A stretch of DNA of 64,000 nt, taken from NCBI RefSeq assembly GCF_009363155.1, contig NZ_CP045303.1, positions 248,001 through 312,000 on the forward strand. The letters are read 5' to 3'. Source of the DNA: Azotobacter salinestris (GTDB taxonomy: Bacteria; Pseudomonadota; Gammaproteobacteria; Pseudomonadales; Pseudomonadaceae). The position numbers and the translations under genes were made by a program. The notes beneath the pieces are model-generated. The model had not been told where the DNA came from. It saw nothing but the letters and a program-made list of their open reading frames with translations, and did not search any database. The stretch's first letter is position 1; each line of letters starts with the position of its first letter. Below are positions 25,342 through 33,574 of the stretch, in pieces.

Positions 25342-26432
25342 TATTCCTTCACGGGAAGCACCAGAAGCTCGGCGTCCTGCTCCGTAGCGTCCCGCCAGTC
25401 GCCTCCGGCTACCCCTCGCCACCAGGGATCTACCGCCTCGATCCGGGCCGGCTCGACCGGCTCGCCCAGGCGAGGCATGACCAGCCCCTCCGAGGCTTGC
25501 GCCAGCAGCACATCCGCTGGCTGGGCCCAGGGGTGCATCGCCAGGTTGAAGGTGCCCCAATGCACCGGCAGGAGACGCCCGCTGCCCAGTTGTGCCCAGG
25601 CCTGCAGGGCATTGTCCGGCCCCAGGTGAATATTCCCCCAGGCCGGATGGCAGGCGCCGACCTCGAGCATCACCAGGTCGAACGGCCCGAGCCGCCGGCC
25701 GATGTCGGCGAAGGCCGGCGACAGCCCGGTGTCGCCGCTGAAGAACACCGCATGCCGCTCGCCGCGCAGGGCAAACGACGACCACAGCGTCACGTTGCGA
25801 TCGCGCAGCCCGCGTCCGGAGTAGTGATGTGCTGGCGCGGCGGTGATCGCCAGACCTCCCGGCAGCACGGTGCGTTCCCACCAGTCGAGCTCGACGATAC
25901 GCTCGGCCGGCATGCCCCAGGCCTCTAGATGCAGGCCGACGCCGAGCGAGGTGACGAAGGGCACCCGCTGCTTGGCCAGCGCTTGGATGCTCGGGTAGTC
26001 AAGATGGTCATAGTGATCGTGGGAGATCAGCACCGCATCGAGCGGCGGCAGGGTCGCGATATCGACCGGCACCGGATGGAAGCGCTTGGGGCCGAGGAAG
26101 GGCAGCGGCGAGACGCGCGCGCCCCACACCGGATCGGTCAGCACCCGGTGGCCGTCGATTTCCAGCAGCACGGTCGAATGACCAAGCCAGGTGGCCCGCA
26201 GCCCGGTTTCGACGGGCCGGGCCCAGCTGGCGCATGGGTCGATGATGGGGAGGGGATTCGCCGGCGTGCGGCCCTCACCACGGAACAGGAAGTCGGCCAG
26301 CGTCGGCCGGCCCTCGGGTACGCGCTGCACGCTGGAGGGGTAGGTGTTCGCGAAGCCGCCGCCGGCATACTGCCGGGAGGCCTGTATGCGTTCGAGCCTC
26401 AGCCCATCGGCACGTCGAGCAGAAAACGCCAT
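25341..26432 (-). CDS. MBL-fold metal-dependent hydrolase (NAPE-PLD/RomA-like)
   Basis: A 363-residue beta-lactamase-fold hydrolase. The metal motif HxHxDH appears as LISHDHYDHLDYPS, with further ligands in APAHHYSGRG and FFSGDTGLSPAF. WLGHSTVLLEIDGHRVLTDP marks the NAPE-hydrolysing phospholipase D/UlaG-like branch. The TAG stop (25341-25343) lies exactly at the border with an IS5 end, so the natural C-terminus (now LLVLPVKE) may have been shortened slightly. Two extra fragments of its 3-prime end lie at 10785-11033 and 21289-21550. Substrate unknown. Confidence 0.9.
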   Translation of the reverse strand: MAFSARRADGLRLERIQASRQYAGGGFANTYPSSVQRVPEGRPTLADFLFRGEGRTPANPLPIIDPCASWARPVETGLRATWLGHSTVLLEIDGHRVLTDPVWGARVSPLPFLGPKRFHPVPVDIATLPPLDAVLISHDHYDHLDYPSIQALAKQRVPFVTSLGVGLHLEAWGMPAERIVELDWWERTVLPGGLAITAAPAHHYSGRGLRDRNVTLWSSFALRGERHAVFFSGDTGLSPAFADIGRRLGPFDLVMLEVGACHPAWGNIHLGPDNALQAWAQLGSGRLLPVHWGTFNLAMHPWAQPADVLLAQASEGLVMPRLGEPVEPARIEAVDPWWRGVAGGDWRDATEQDAELLVLPVKE

Positions 26433-26451
26433 CTCGGATTCTCCTGTTTTT

Positions 26452-26625
26452 CTAAAAGAGGCTCATTTGGCCTTGAGCTTTGCCGCGTAGCCGCTCTACC
26501 AGGGCATGCGGATCATGGAGGATCGGCTGCAGCTGAAGCCGATAAATCTGGTTCGACACCCTTAACATGCGATCCCAGTCACCCCAAGTGTCCTTAAGCT
26601 GCTGGACGGTGCTGAAGTGCAAGGT
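26452..26625 (-). pseudogene. unrecognised C-terminal gene fragment
   Basis: The minus-strand frame ends with DTWGDWDRMLRVSNQIYRLQ and then LVERLRGKAQGQMSLF, which looks like a natural protein end. Upstream it runs into the vapBC promoter region, where the translation is meaningless, so only about the last 55 residues are present. I do not recognise the family. Confidence 0.35.
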
Positions 26626-26643
26626 TGCGCTGTAGAAGCATGT

Positions 26644-26700
26644 ATATGCCATTGACATATCCAAGGCAGAACCTACCATGGGATATATGTTTGCCATATC
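26644..26700 (+). promoter_or_regulatory. vapBC promoter and paired operators
   Basis: A perfect -35 box TTGACA (26652-26657) lies 16 bp before TACCAT (26674-26679). Two inverted repeats overlap the region: ATATG (26644-26648)/CATAT (26656-26660) and ATATG (26685-26689)/CATAT (26695-26699). The VapB AbrB-like domain typically binds paired half-sites of this kind, so autoregulation is likely. Confidence 0.6.
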
Positions 26701-26714
26701 CCACGAGGTGTACC

Positions 26715-26945
26715 ATGGAACAAGGCTCCGTGTTCCTGAGCAATCGTAGTCAGGCGGTGCGCTTGCCAAAGGCTGCTGCACTACCTGACGGCGTGAAGCG
26801 CGTCGATGTTGTCGCGGTCGGAAGGGCCAGGATCATCACCCCGGCGGGCGAGTGCTGGGACAGCTGGTTCGATGGTGAGGGCGTCACTGCTGACTTCATG
26901 GCTGAGCGGGAACAGCCCGCCAACCAGGAGCGAGAGGCGTTCTGA
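26715..26945 (+). CDS. vapB: VapB-type antitoxin (SpoVT/AbrB fold)
   Basis: A 76-residue protein, MEQGSVFLSNRSQAVRLPKA, with the swapped-hairpin AbrB-type DNA-binding fold of the VagC/VapB group, followed by a toxin-binding tail (DSWFDGEG, AEREQPANQEREAF). The frame opens at 26625 but ATG 26715 with GAGGTG before it is the family start. Its stop overlaps the vapC start by one base, so the pair is translationally coupled. Confidence 0.9.
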   Translation: MEQGSVFLSNRSQAVRLPKAAALPDGVKRVDVVAVGRARIITPAGECWDSWFDGEGVTADFMAEREQPANQEREAF

Positions 26946-27379
26946 TGCTGAAGTTCATGCTCGACACCAACATCTGCATTTTCACCATCAAGAACCGGCC
27001 CCAGCTGGTTCGAGAGGCGTTCAACCGACACCATGGGCAGATGTGCATCAGTACGGTAACCATGATGGAACTGATCTACGGTGCGGAGAAGTCCTCAAAT
27101 CCTGAGCGCAACTTGGCCGATGTTGAAGGCTTTGCGGCACGCCTGGAGGTGCTGAAGTATGACCAGGATGCAGCCGCACACACCGGTCAGCTTCGCGCGG
27201 AGTTGGCCAAGGCTGGGAAGCAGATTGGCCCCTACGATCAGATGATCGCAGGGCATGCCCGCTCACAGGGCCTGATTCTGGTCACAAATAACTTACGCGA
27301 GTTTGACCGAGTGCCGGGCCTCCGTGTTGAGGACTGGGTAGCCCCAGTGCTTGACCGTATGGACTCACCGCTTTGCTAG
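26945..27379 (+). CDS. vapC: VapC-type PIN-domain ribonuclease toxin
   Basis: A 144-residue PIN-domain RNase of the plasmid VapC type. The acidic site residues are D7 in KFMLDTNICIF, E in TVTMMELIYGAE, D in IGPYDQMIAGHA and D in TNNLREFDRV. VapC toxins of this branch cleave initiator tRNA. The module looks intact. Its stop codon lies at 27377-27379, exactly at the TA target of the adjoining IS630 element, so the last residues may come from the insertion site. Confidence 0.92.
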   Translation: MLKFMLDTNICIFTIKNRPQLVREAFNRHHGQMCISTVTMMELIYGAEKSSNPERNLADVEGFAARLEVLKYDQDAAAHTGQLRAELAKAGKQIGPYDQMIAGHARSQGLILVTNNLREFDRVPGLRVEDWVAPVLDRMDSPLC

Positions 27380-28429
27380 AGCATTTTTACCTTATTCCAA
27401 TTCATATCCGGCTGCCTCGAAGTAGTGCCTGCAGTCCTGTGCAGAGAACTGCGCAATCGCCTCGCCAATGCTCTGCCACAGCTGCGGCACGGTCCGCGCC
27501 GCCGCCTTTCTCAGCAGTGCCTTGAGCTTGGAGAAGGCCATCTCGATTGGGTTCAGGTCGGGGCTATAGGGTGGCAAGTAGCGCAGTGTGGCTCCTGCGC
27601 CTTCGATGGCCTGGCGTACCCCCGCTACCTTGTGGGCCGGTAGGTTGTCCATCACCACGATATCGCCGGGCGTCAGCTCGGGTACCAGAACCTGCCCGAC
27701 ATAGGCCAGGAAGGCCGGGCCGTTCATGGCGCCATCGAGCACCCGCGGTGCGCTCAGGCCATCCAGCCGCAGGCCGGCGGTAAAGGTCGTGGTTTTCCAG
27801 TGGCCGTGGGCTATCGCGGCCCGGCAGCGCTCGCCGCGAGGGGCCCAGCCCCGCAGGCGGGCCAGGTTCGTCGAAGCGGCGGTTTCGTCGATGAAGATCA
27901 GCTTGTGCCAATCGAAACCGGACTGCTCCTCGATCCATCCCTGTCGGGCTGCCTGGACGTCCGGCCGTTGCTGCTCGGCTGCATGCGCCGTCTTTTTTTG
28001 AACGTCATGGCGTGCCGGTCGAGAAACGTCCACATCGTCGCCAGGCTGACACGGACGCCACGCTCCCGTTCGAGGGGCGCGGCGAGTTCGGCCAGCGTCA
28101 GGTCGGGGGTCTGCTCGAGCAGGCCGAGCAGGTAGTCCGCATGGGGATCGAGCCGCAAGCCCCGGGGCTTACCCTGTCGGCGGGCGACGAGCTCCCCGCC
28201 TTCCCGGAAGCGCCGTACCCAGACGATCGCTGTTGCCGTCCCGACGTCGAATCGCTCGGCGGCCTGCCGAGCCGACAGCCCACCCATGGCCGCGTCGACG
28301 ACGCGCTGGCGAAGATCCGCACTGTATGCCCGAGCCATTCCGGTCCCCTTGTCCGAGGGGGAAAGGAGAACCGGAATGACCAGGAAGAGCAACCCCTGTA
28401 TGTCGAATTCGTATTTTCTAAAAATGCTC
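27379..28429 (-). mobile_element. IS630-family element with two-frame transposase
   Basis: The terminal repeats GAGCATTTTTA (left) and TAAAAATGCTC (right) are perfect inverses and are flanked by TA on both sides (27377-27378 and 28430-28431). Length is 1051 bp. The insertion lies between vapC and a degraded R-module gene. Confidence 0.85.
27392..28338 (-). CDS. IS630-family transposase made by -1 frameshifting at A7
   Basis: Two overlapping frames. The first, from ATG 28338 ([20 protein letters not shown]), is the DNA-binding half with helix-turn-helix [20 protein letters not shown]. The second gives the DDE_3 half: D in [17 protein letters not shown] in [14 protein letters not shown] and E in [18 protein letters not shown]. 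They meet at the run of seven A residues on the minus strand (27993-27999), where a -1 slip joins MTFKK to [12 protein letters not shown]. Such slippery runs are normal in this IS630 group, so I treat the gene as functional. Confidence 0.85.
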
Positions 28430-28539
28430 TAGTCCTCAGCGTGAGCCGGTGCCTTCGTACAAAACATTTCCACATCCATTGGTGGAGAGGCGCCCAGTGT
28501 CTGGCGGGCACCCCTTCAAGGTTGGATGGAAATCCCCCT
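28430..28539. other. short non-coding stretch
   Basis: About 110 bp between the IS630 end and the stop codon of the R-module relic. I see nothing recognisable. Confidence 0.4.
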
Positions 28540-29301
28540 TCAGCTAGCCTGTTCAGGCTGCGCGATACCGGCCAACTCGATGGTCGCCGCCGGTGCGGCG
28601 AAGAGGAAATCCTCAGTAGAAAGATCGCCATGGCCGCCATCCAGGACGACCTCGAAACGCCGTCCCCCGCGTCCGCCTCGAAGCTCTTGAGGTAGGTGCG
28701 CTCGCCGCTCACCTGCACGGCCAGGATGCCGTCGCGGCCGTTGCCCAAGCCGGTGAAGCCGAGCGCCGAAAGGTCGATGCGATCCTCGACGGGGGCGAAG
28801 TCGTGGACCCGGTCGGCGAAACTTTCGCTGGCGGTACGGTAGCTGTCCGCACGATCCGAGAAACGGAACAGATCGGCGCCGTCGCCGCCGGTCAGGCTGT
28901 CGTGCCCGGCGCCACCGTCGAGGATGTCGTCGCCGCCGAGGAGCAGTTCGTCGATGTCGGCGTGACGGCGGCCGATCAGCTCGTCGTTGCCGTCGCCACC
29001 TTCGACGAGAACGATGCCATCGTCCAGATCGCCGAAATTCGTGTCACGACTACCATCGGCGTTTATGCGGATCACGCCGAAATCCCACTCCTCCGAGAGC
29101 TCATCATCTTCCAGGGTGCTTGATTCGGGGGAAGTGCCCTTCCGCCAGCAGGATCTTGCCGTCGGGCTGCACGAGCATGGCGTCGATGTTCCGGTCGTTG
29201 TCGTTGGGGCTGTAGGCACTCTTGTTATCCACGAGCACCTTGCCGGTGGCCGCGCAGGGCATGGAGGGTGGTACGTTACTGCTCGGTGTCGATGTAGTCA
29301 T
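28540..29301 (-). pseudogene. degraded paralogue of the delta-60/R-module protein
   Basis: From ATG 29301 the frame reads MTTSTPSSNVPPSMPCAATG and LVQPDGKILLAEGHF, parallel to the N-terminus of the 22401-25097 protein. A frameshift near 29125 moves to DFGVIRINADGSRDTNFGDL and then to one R-module (GGAGHDSLTGGDGADLFRFS, DRIDLSALGFTGLGNG, TYLKSFEAD). A second frameshift near 28667 leads to a tail ending ELAGIAQPEQAS and TGA at 28540-28542. About 250 codons: a shortened, two-times-frameshifted relative. Confidence 0.8.
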
Positions 29302-29445
29302 TCAACGGTCCTTGTGTCGTTTCTTGTTGACTTGGTGCTCTGCAGGCGCCTCGAGGCGGGATACCTTGGCGGTGGCCGACTGCGGGCCTGCAGCAGCCCT
29401 CCAAGACAGCCGCTCCGATCGTCGAGTTCCTACCCGAAAAATTTC

Positions 29446-29479
29446 TTACCAGAAAGCGCAAAAAGCCCCATATTTTTAG
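29446..29479 (+). repeat. left-end scar of an IS200/IS605-type (tnpB) element
   Basis: TTAC followed by CAGAAAGCGC, AAAAGCCC and TTTTTAG repeats the left end found before the tnpB relic at 38555-38600 and, reversed, at 55570-55611. TTAC is the insertion tetranucleotide of this family. Only about 34 bp remain and they overlap the last bases of exbD. Confidence 0.5.
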
Positions 29480-29877
29480 CGCGCCGTAATGACGGCGAGC
29501 TTGGTGATCCCCGCCCGCTCGATGGAGGCCATGGCCCTGGCCACCACGCCGTAGTCCACCTGATCGTCCGCCTGCAACTGCACGCGCAGCCCGGCGTCCG
29601 CCGCCTTGGCGGCCTGCAGGCTGCTTTCCAGCAGGTCGGCCTGGATCTCGTCCTTGTCGATGAACACCCTGCCCGTGCCGTCGATGCTCACCACCAGCGG
29701 GTCCTTGGTGTCCGGCGGGGCGACCGCCTCGGTCTTGGGCAGGTTGATGGGGATGCTGTTGGTCAGCATCGGCGCAGTGACGATGAACACCACCAGCAGC
29801 ACCAGCATCACGTCCACCAGCGGCGTGACGTTCATCTCGCTGAGGACTTCGTCGCTTTCCTGGGTGGAGAAGGCCAT
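29476..29877 (-). CDS. exbD: ExbD-type energy-transduction protein
   Basis: A 133-residue ExbD/TolR protein: a short cytoplasmic start, then one membrane helix with the essential aspartate (NVTPLVDVMLVLLVVFIVTA), then a periplasmic domain (INLPKTEAVAPPDTKDPLVV). With ExbB it forms the proton channel that drives TonB. It follows exbB with one base between. Its 3-prime end coincides with a scar of a tnpB element, so the last few residues (AVITAR) may not be original. Confidence 0.92.
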   Translation of the reverse strand: MAFSTQESDEVLSEMNVTPLVDVMLVLLVVFIVTAPMLTNSIPINLPKTEAVAPPDTKDPLVVSIDGTGRVFIDKDEIQADLLESSLQAAKAADAGLRVQLQADDQVDYGVVARAMASIERAGITKLAVITAR

Positions 29878-29878
29878 C

Positions 29879-30589
29879 TCAGATCGCCTCCTTCACGTGT
29901 TGGACACCCTGGCTCCGGCCGGCGCGCGGATGCGGGATCACCTTGAAGGCGCTTTTCTGCGCCAGGCTGTAGAAGTCGTGGGCGAAGTCGTCGAGGTCCG
30001 CGGCGGCCAGCTTCAGGCGGCGCAGGAAGTAGTTGTAGACCAGCACCGCGGGCACCGCGACGGCGATGCCCACGCCGGTGGCGACCAGGGCGGCGCCGAT
30101 CGGGCCGGCCACGGTTTCCAGGCTGGCCGAGCCGGCCGCGCTGATGCCCTTGAGCGCCTCCATGATGCCCCATACGGTGCCGAACAGACCGATGAAGGGA
30201 GAGGTGGAGCCGATCGAGGCGAGTACCGCGAGGCCGGACTCCAGCGAACGGCGTTCGCGCTGGATCTGCTGGCGCAGAGCCCGCTCGAGGCGGTCCTGGT
30301 GGTTGATCGCGTGGGCCAGGTCGTGCTGGCCGGGCTCCTCCTGGATGGCGGCGAAGCCGGCCTGGGCGAGATGGGCCACGGCGCCGGCATGCTGCTGCAC
30401 CAGGTCGGCGGCGCTGTCCAAGCTGGGTGCCTGCCAGAAGAGTTTCTGCAGCCGGCGGTCCTGGTACTTGAGACGGGCGAACTGGATGGCCTTGATCAGG
30501 GCCAGTCCCCAGGTGACGACGGAAAAGCCGATCAGCACCCAGATGACGATGTGTTCCACCGAGGCGAAGGGATTGCTAAGCAAGTCCAT
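29879..30589 (-). CDS. exbB: ExbB-type proton channel protein
   Basis: 236 residues of the MotA/TolQ/ExbB family with three membrane helices: near residues 10-30 (HIVIWVLIGFSVVTWGLALI), about 130-150 (FIGLFGTVWGIMEALKGI) and about 170-195 (GIAVAVPAVLVYNYFLRRL). It forms the pentameric channel around ExbD in the inner membrane and energises TonB with the proton motive force. It lies between tonB and exbD in one minus-strand operon. Confidence 0.92.
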   Translation of the reverse strand: MDLLSNPFASVEHIVIWVLIGFSVVTWGLALIKAIQFARLKYQDRRLQKLFWQAPSLDSAADLVQQHAGAVAHLAQAGFAAIQEEPGQHDLAHAINHQDRLERALRQQIQRERRSLESGLAVLASIGSTSPFIGLFGTVWGIMEALKGISAAGSASLETVAGPIGAALVATGVGIAVAVPAVLVYNYFLRRLKLAAADLDDFAHDFYSLAQKSAFKVIPHPRAGRSQGVQHVKEAI

Positions 30590-30639
30590 GGTGAAGCGTC
30601 CTTGTGGTAAGCGTGATGAAGGAGCGGGGTGGCCGCCGG

Positions 30640-31506
30640 TTAGTTCAGCTTGAAGTCGATCGGTACGCTGACCCAGCCGTCCTGGGCCACGTCGCCGCGT
30701 TTGGCGGGCACGAAGCTCCAGCGCCTGACCGCGGCGACCGCGGCCTCGTCGAGCTGCTCGCGCCCGCTGGACTTCTGGACCCGGATCTCGCTCGGCCTGC
30801 CGCTGGCCAGCACGTGCACGCGCAGCAGCACGGTGCCCTGCCAGTTGCGGCGCAGGGCCAGGGCCGGGTATTCGGGCGCCGGGTTCTTCAGGTAGCCGGC
30901 GCTGGCCGAGGGCGGGGTGAGCGGAGCCTGAGCGGGCGAGGGCGCTGGCGCCGGAGCCGCCGGGGCGGCCTGTGCCGGCGCGGCGGGAGGTGCCGTTGGC
31001 GACGGTGGCGCCTCGGCCTTCGCCGGGGGCGTCGTGGCCGGCTTGGGTTCGGCCTTCTGTTTGGGCGGCTGGGGCTTGGGTTTGGGAGCCGGCTTGGACG
31101 GCGCCTTTTTAGGCGCCAGCTCCTCGACCACCGGAACCGGGGGAGGCGGCGGTTCGGCGGCGACCGGCGGCGAGGCGGCGGGCTCGGCCGGCGGTGCCGG
31201 GCTGCTGAACTCGATGGTCATGGGCGGGACCTGCACGGGGACTTCCGGCACGGGCGGCGTGGTTTGCTGGCCGAGCCAGTGCAGCGCTCCGGCGTGCAGC
31301 AGGACCACCAGCATGCCCAGAACCAGAACTTCGCTCCGACTCCACAAAGATCGATTGGCGACTCTAAAACGTGATGCTTTCAGTACCTGCGGTGGCGCTG
31401 CATTGAATGCTGGCGCCTTTTCCGAATGGCGTTCTTCATGCCTTGGCATGTAAGGCGCGCTGCCGGCGCTAAGGGCGTTTCCCATCGTCGAGTTCCATGA
31501 ATTCAA
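30640..31506 (-). CDS. tonB: TonB energy-transducing protein
   Basis: 288 residues as read from 31506; the exact start is uncertain because several methionines precede the membrane helix. The anchor is SEVLVLGMLVVLLHAGALHW, followed by a long proline/alanine/lysine spacer (PKPQPPKQKAEPKP) across the periplasm and the C-terminal TonB domain GYLKNPAPEYPALALRRNWQ to SFVPAKRG. It transmits energy from ExbBD to outer-membrane receptors. The receptor at 34978-37242 in the same block is its likely partner. Confidence 0.92.
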   Translation of the reverse strand: MNSWNSTMGNALSAGSAPYMPRHEERHSEKAPAFNAAPPQVLKASRFRVANRSLWSRSEVLVLGMLVVLLHAGALHWLGQQTTPPVPEVPVQVPPMTIEFSSPAPPAEPAASPPVAAEPPPPPVPVVEELAPKKAPSKPAPKPKPQPPKQKAEPKPATTPPAKAEAPPSPTAPPAAPAQAAPAAPAPAPSPAQAPLTPPSASAGYLKNPAPEYPALALRRNWQGTVLLRVHVLASGRPSEIRVQKSSGREQLDEAAVAAVRRWSFVPAKRGDVAQDGWVSVPIDFKLN

Positions 31507-31573
31507 ATGACACGCGCACGAGTCGGGAGGTTTCCGGCCGTCCGGTCGATTGGCCGCCGTCGTACATTGCCGG

Positions 31574-32509
31574 TCATGGCCGCCAGACAGCCGCGGCGAT
31601 ATCTATCCGTTTCGGCAACAAGCGACTTTCCAGGAAGAGGTCGGCAGTACGCTGTTGGGCGGCGACGATTTCCGTACTCATGGGCAGGACGGACGATGCC
31701 GGGCGATGGCTGAACGTCCGCTCGATCACCGCTTCCGGCAAGCCGGTGAACGTGGCGAGCAGCCGGATGCTGCCGGCCCTGTCGCTCTGGAGCCGGCTTT
31801 CCGCCTGCCCCAGCTCATCCAGTACGGCTTTCACGAAGTCCGGGTCGGACTCGGCATAGGGGCGCGCCGCCAGATAGAACGGGCCGAGCAGCCCCAAGCC
31901 TTCGCCATTGGCCAGCAGGCGTGCGCGCCCCTCCAGCTCGACGGCCGAATAGAAGGGGTCCCAGATTGCCCAGGCATCCACGCGGCCGCTTTCGAAGGCA
32001 GCGCGGGCATCGGCCGGTGGCAGGTAGACCGGCTGGATATCCCCGAAGGACAGGCCGGCCGCCGCCAGCGCGCGCAGCAGCAGATTGTGCGCGCTGGAGC
32101 CCTTCTGCAAGGCCACCTTGCGCCCCTTGAGTTCGGCGACGCTACGAATCGGGCTGTCCGGCGCCACCAGAATCACCTCGGCCTGTGGCTTGGGCGGTTC
32201 GGCGCCGATATACAGCAGGTCGGCACCGGCCGCCTGGGCGAACAGCGGTGGAGTGTCGCCTGTAGAGCCAATATCCAGGCTGCCGATATTCAGTGCCTCG
32301 AGCATCTGCGGACCGGCAGGGAATTCGATCCAGTCGATGCGAGTTCGAGGAAAGCGTTTCTCCAGCAGGCCGTGCTGCTTGGCCAGGACCAGACTGCTCG
32401 ACGCTTTCTGGTAGCCAATGCGCAAGACCGTCGGATCTGCAAGCGACACTTGGGCGAAAGCCAACAATCCAAACAGAAGCATGCTGAATCGGAAAGTCTT
32501 CATCTTCAT
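31574..32509 (-). CDS. aliphatic-sulfonate-type ABC substrate-binding protein
   Basis: 311 residues. The signal peptide FRFSMLLFGLLAFAQVSLA is followed by the SsuA/TauA-type NMT1 fold: LRIGYQKASSSLVLAKQHG, NIGSLDIGSTGDTPPLFAQA and VDAWAIWDPFYSAVE. It binds sulfonates or related organosulfur compounds in the periplasm. No ABC permease or ATPase gene accompanies it here. Its start overlaps the stop of the aldo/keto reductase (ATGA), so the two are coupled. Confidence 0.9.
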   Translation of the reverse strand: MKMKTFRFSMLLFGLLAFAQVSLADPTVLRIGYQKASSSLVLAKQHGLLEKRFPRTRIDWIEFPAGPQMLEALNIGSLDIGSTGDTPPLFAQAAGADLLYIGAEPPKPQAEVILVAPDSPIRSVAELKGRKVALQKGSSAHNLLLRALAAAGLSFGDIQPVYLPPADARAAFESGRVDAWAIWDPFYSAVELEGRARLLANGEGLGLLGPFYLAARPYAESDPDFVKAVLDELGQAESRLQSDRAGSIRLLATFTGLPEAVIERTFSHRPASSVLPMSTEIVAAQQRTADLFLESRLLPKRIDIAAAVWRP

Positions 32510-33549
32510 GCCTGCCAGTCGCTCGAGGGCTTTTCCCAGAGATTGATACCGCCTTCGACGGCATGGCGGTCGATTTCGGTCAGCTCCTCGGTGCTAAACG
32601 CCAGGTTATCCAGAGCGGCGACGTTCTCGACGAGCTGCTCCGGGCGGCTGGCACCGATCAATGCCGACGTCACCCGGGGATCGCGTAGGGTCCAGGCCAG
32701 GGCCAACTGGGCCAGGCTCTGCCCGCGCCGCTTGGCAATGCCGGCGAGTGCCCGGGCGCGCTCGATATTTGCCTCGGACAGGTGCTCGGGGCGCAGCGAG
32801 GCGCCGCCGGGGCGGTTGACCCGCGCATCGGCGGGGATGCCGTTCAAGTACTTGTCGGTAAGCAGGCCCTGGGCCAGGGGGGTGAAGGCGATCACCCCGG
32901 CGCCGAGCTCTTCGGTGCTGGCCAGCAGGTCTTTTTCCACCCAGCGATTGAACAGGTTGTAGGCCGGCTGGTGGATCAGGAGCGGTACCTTGTGCTCGCG
33001 AAGCAAGGCGGCGATCTCGTGGGTTTTACCCGCGGAGTAGGAGGAGATGCCTACATACAGTGCCTTGCCTTGACGAACCGCGTCGGCCAGCGCGCCGGCG
33101 GTTTCCTCCAGCGGCGTATCGGCATCGAAGCGGTGCGAATAGAAGATGTCCACGTAGTCGATGCCCAGGCGCCTGAGGCTCTGGTCGAGGCTGGCGAGCA
33201 CGTACTTGCGCGAGCCGCCACCCTGTCCATAGGGGCCGGGCCACATGTCCCAGCCGGCCTTGGTGGAAAGGATCAGCTCGTCGCGATAGGCGCGGAAATC
33301 CTCGCGCAGCAGGCGGCCGAAGTTGATCTCGGCACTGCCGTAGGGCGGCCCGTAATTGTTCGCCAGGTCGAAGTGGTTGATACCGAGATCGAAGGCGGTG
33401 CGCAGCAGGGCGCGCTGGGTGTCGAGCGGAGTGCTGTCGCCGAAGTTGTGCCACAGTCCCAGGGACAGGGCCGGCAGCACCAGGCCGCTGCGGCCGACGC
33501 GGCGGTAGGGAATGCGCTCGTAGCGGTTCGGCGCGGCAAGATAGGTCAT
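32506..33549 (-). CDS. aldo/keto reductase, L-glyceraldehyde 3-phosphate reductase-like (YghZ group)
   Basis: A 347-residue AKR14/YghZ-like protein: GINHFDLANNYGPPYGSAEI carries the catalytic D and Y, LSTKAGWDMWPGPYG the K, and YVDIFYSHRFD the H. Relatives reduce methylglyoxal or glyceraldehyde 3-phosphate; the C-terminal INLWEKPSSDW is typical. The frame extends to 33732 but ATG 33549 gives the family start MTYLAAPNRYERIPYRRVGR. It lies between the binding protein and the flavin monooxygenase, an unusual partner for sulfonate uptake. Confidence 0.9.
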   Translation of the reverse strand: MTYLAAPNRYERIPYRRVGRSGLVLPALSLGLWHNFGDSTPLDTQRALLRTAFDLGINHFDLANNYGPPYGSAEINFGRLLREDFRAYRDELILSTKAGWDMWPGPYGQGGGSRKYVLASLDQSLRRLGIDYVDIFYSHRFDADTPLEETAGALADAVRQGKALYVGISSYSAGKTHEIAALLREHKVPLLIHQPAYNLFNRWVEKDLLASTEELGAGVIAFTPLAQGLLTDKYLNGIPADARVNRPGGASLRPEHLSEANIERARALAGIAKRRGQSLAQLALAWTLRDPRVTSALIGASRPEQLVENVAALDNLAFSTEELTEIDRHAVEGGINLWEKPSSDWQA

Positions 33550-33574
33550 GGGGAAACCTCCGGACGGTGGGCGA

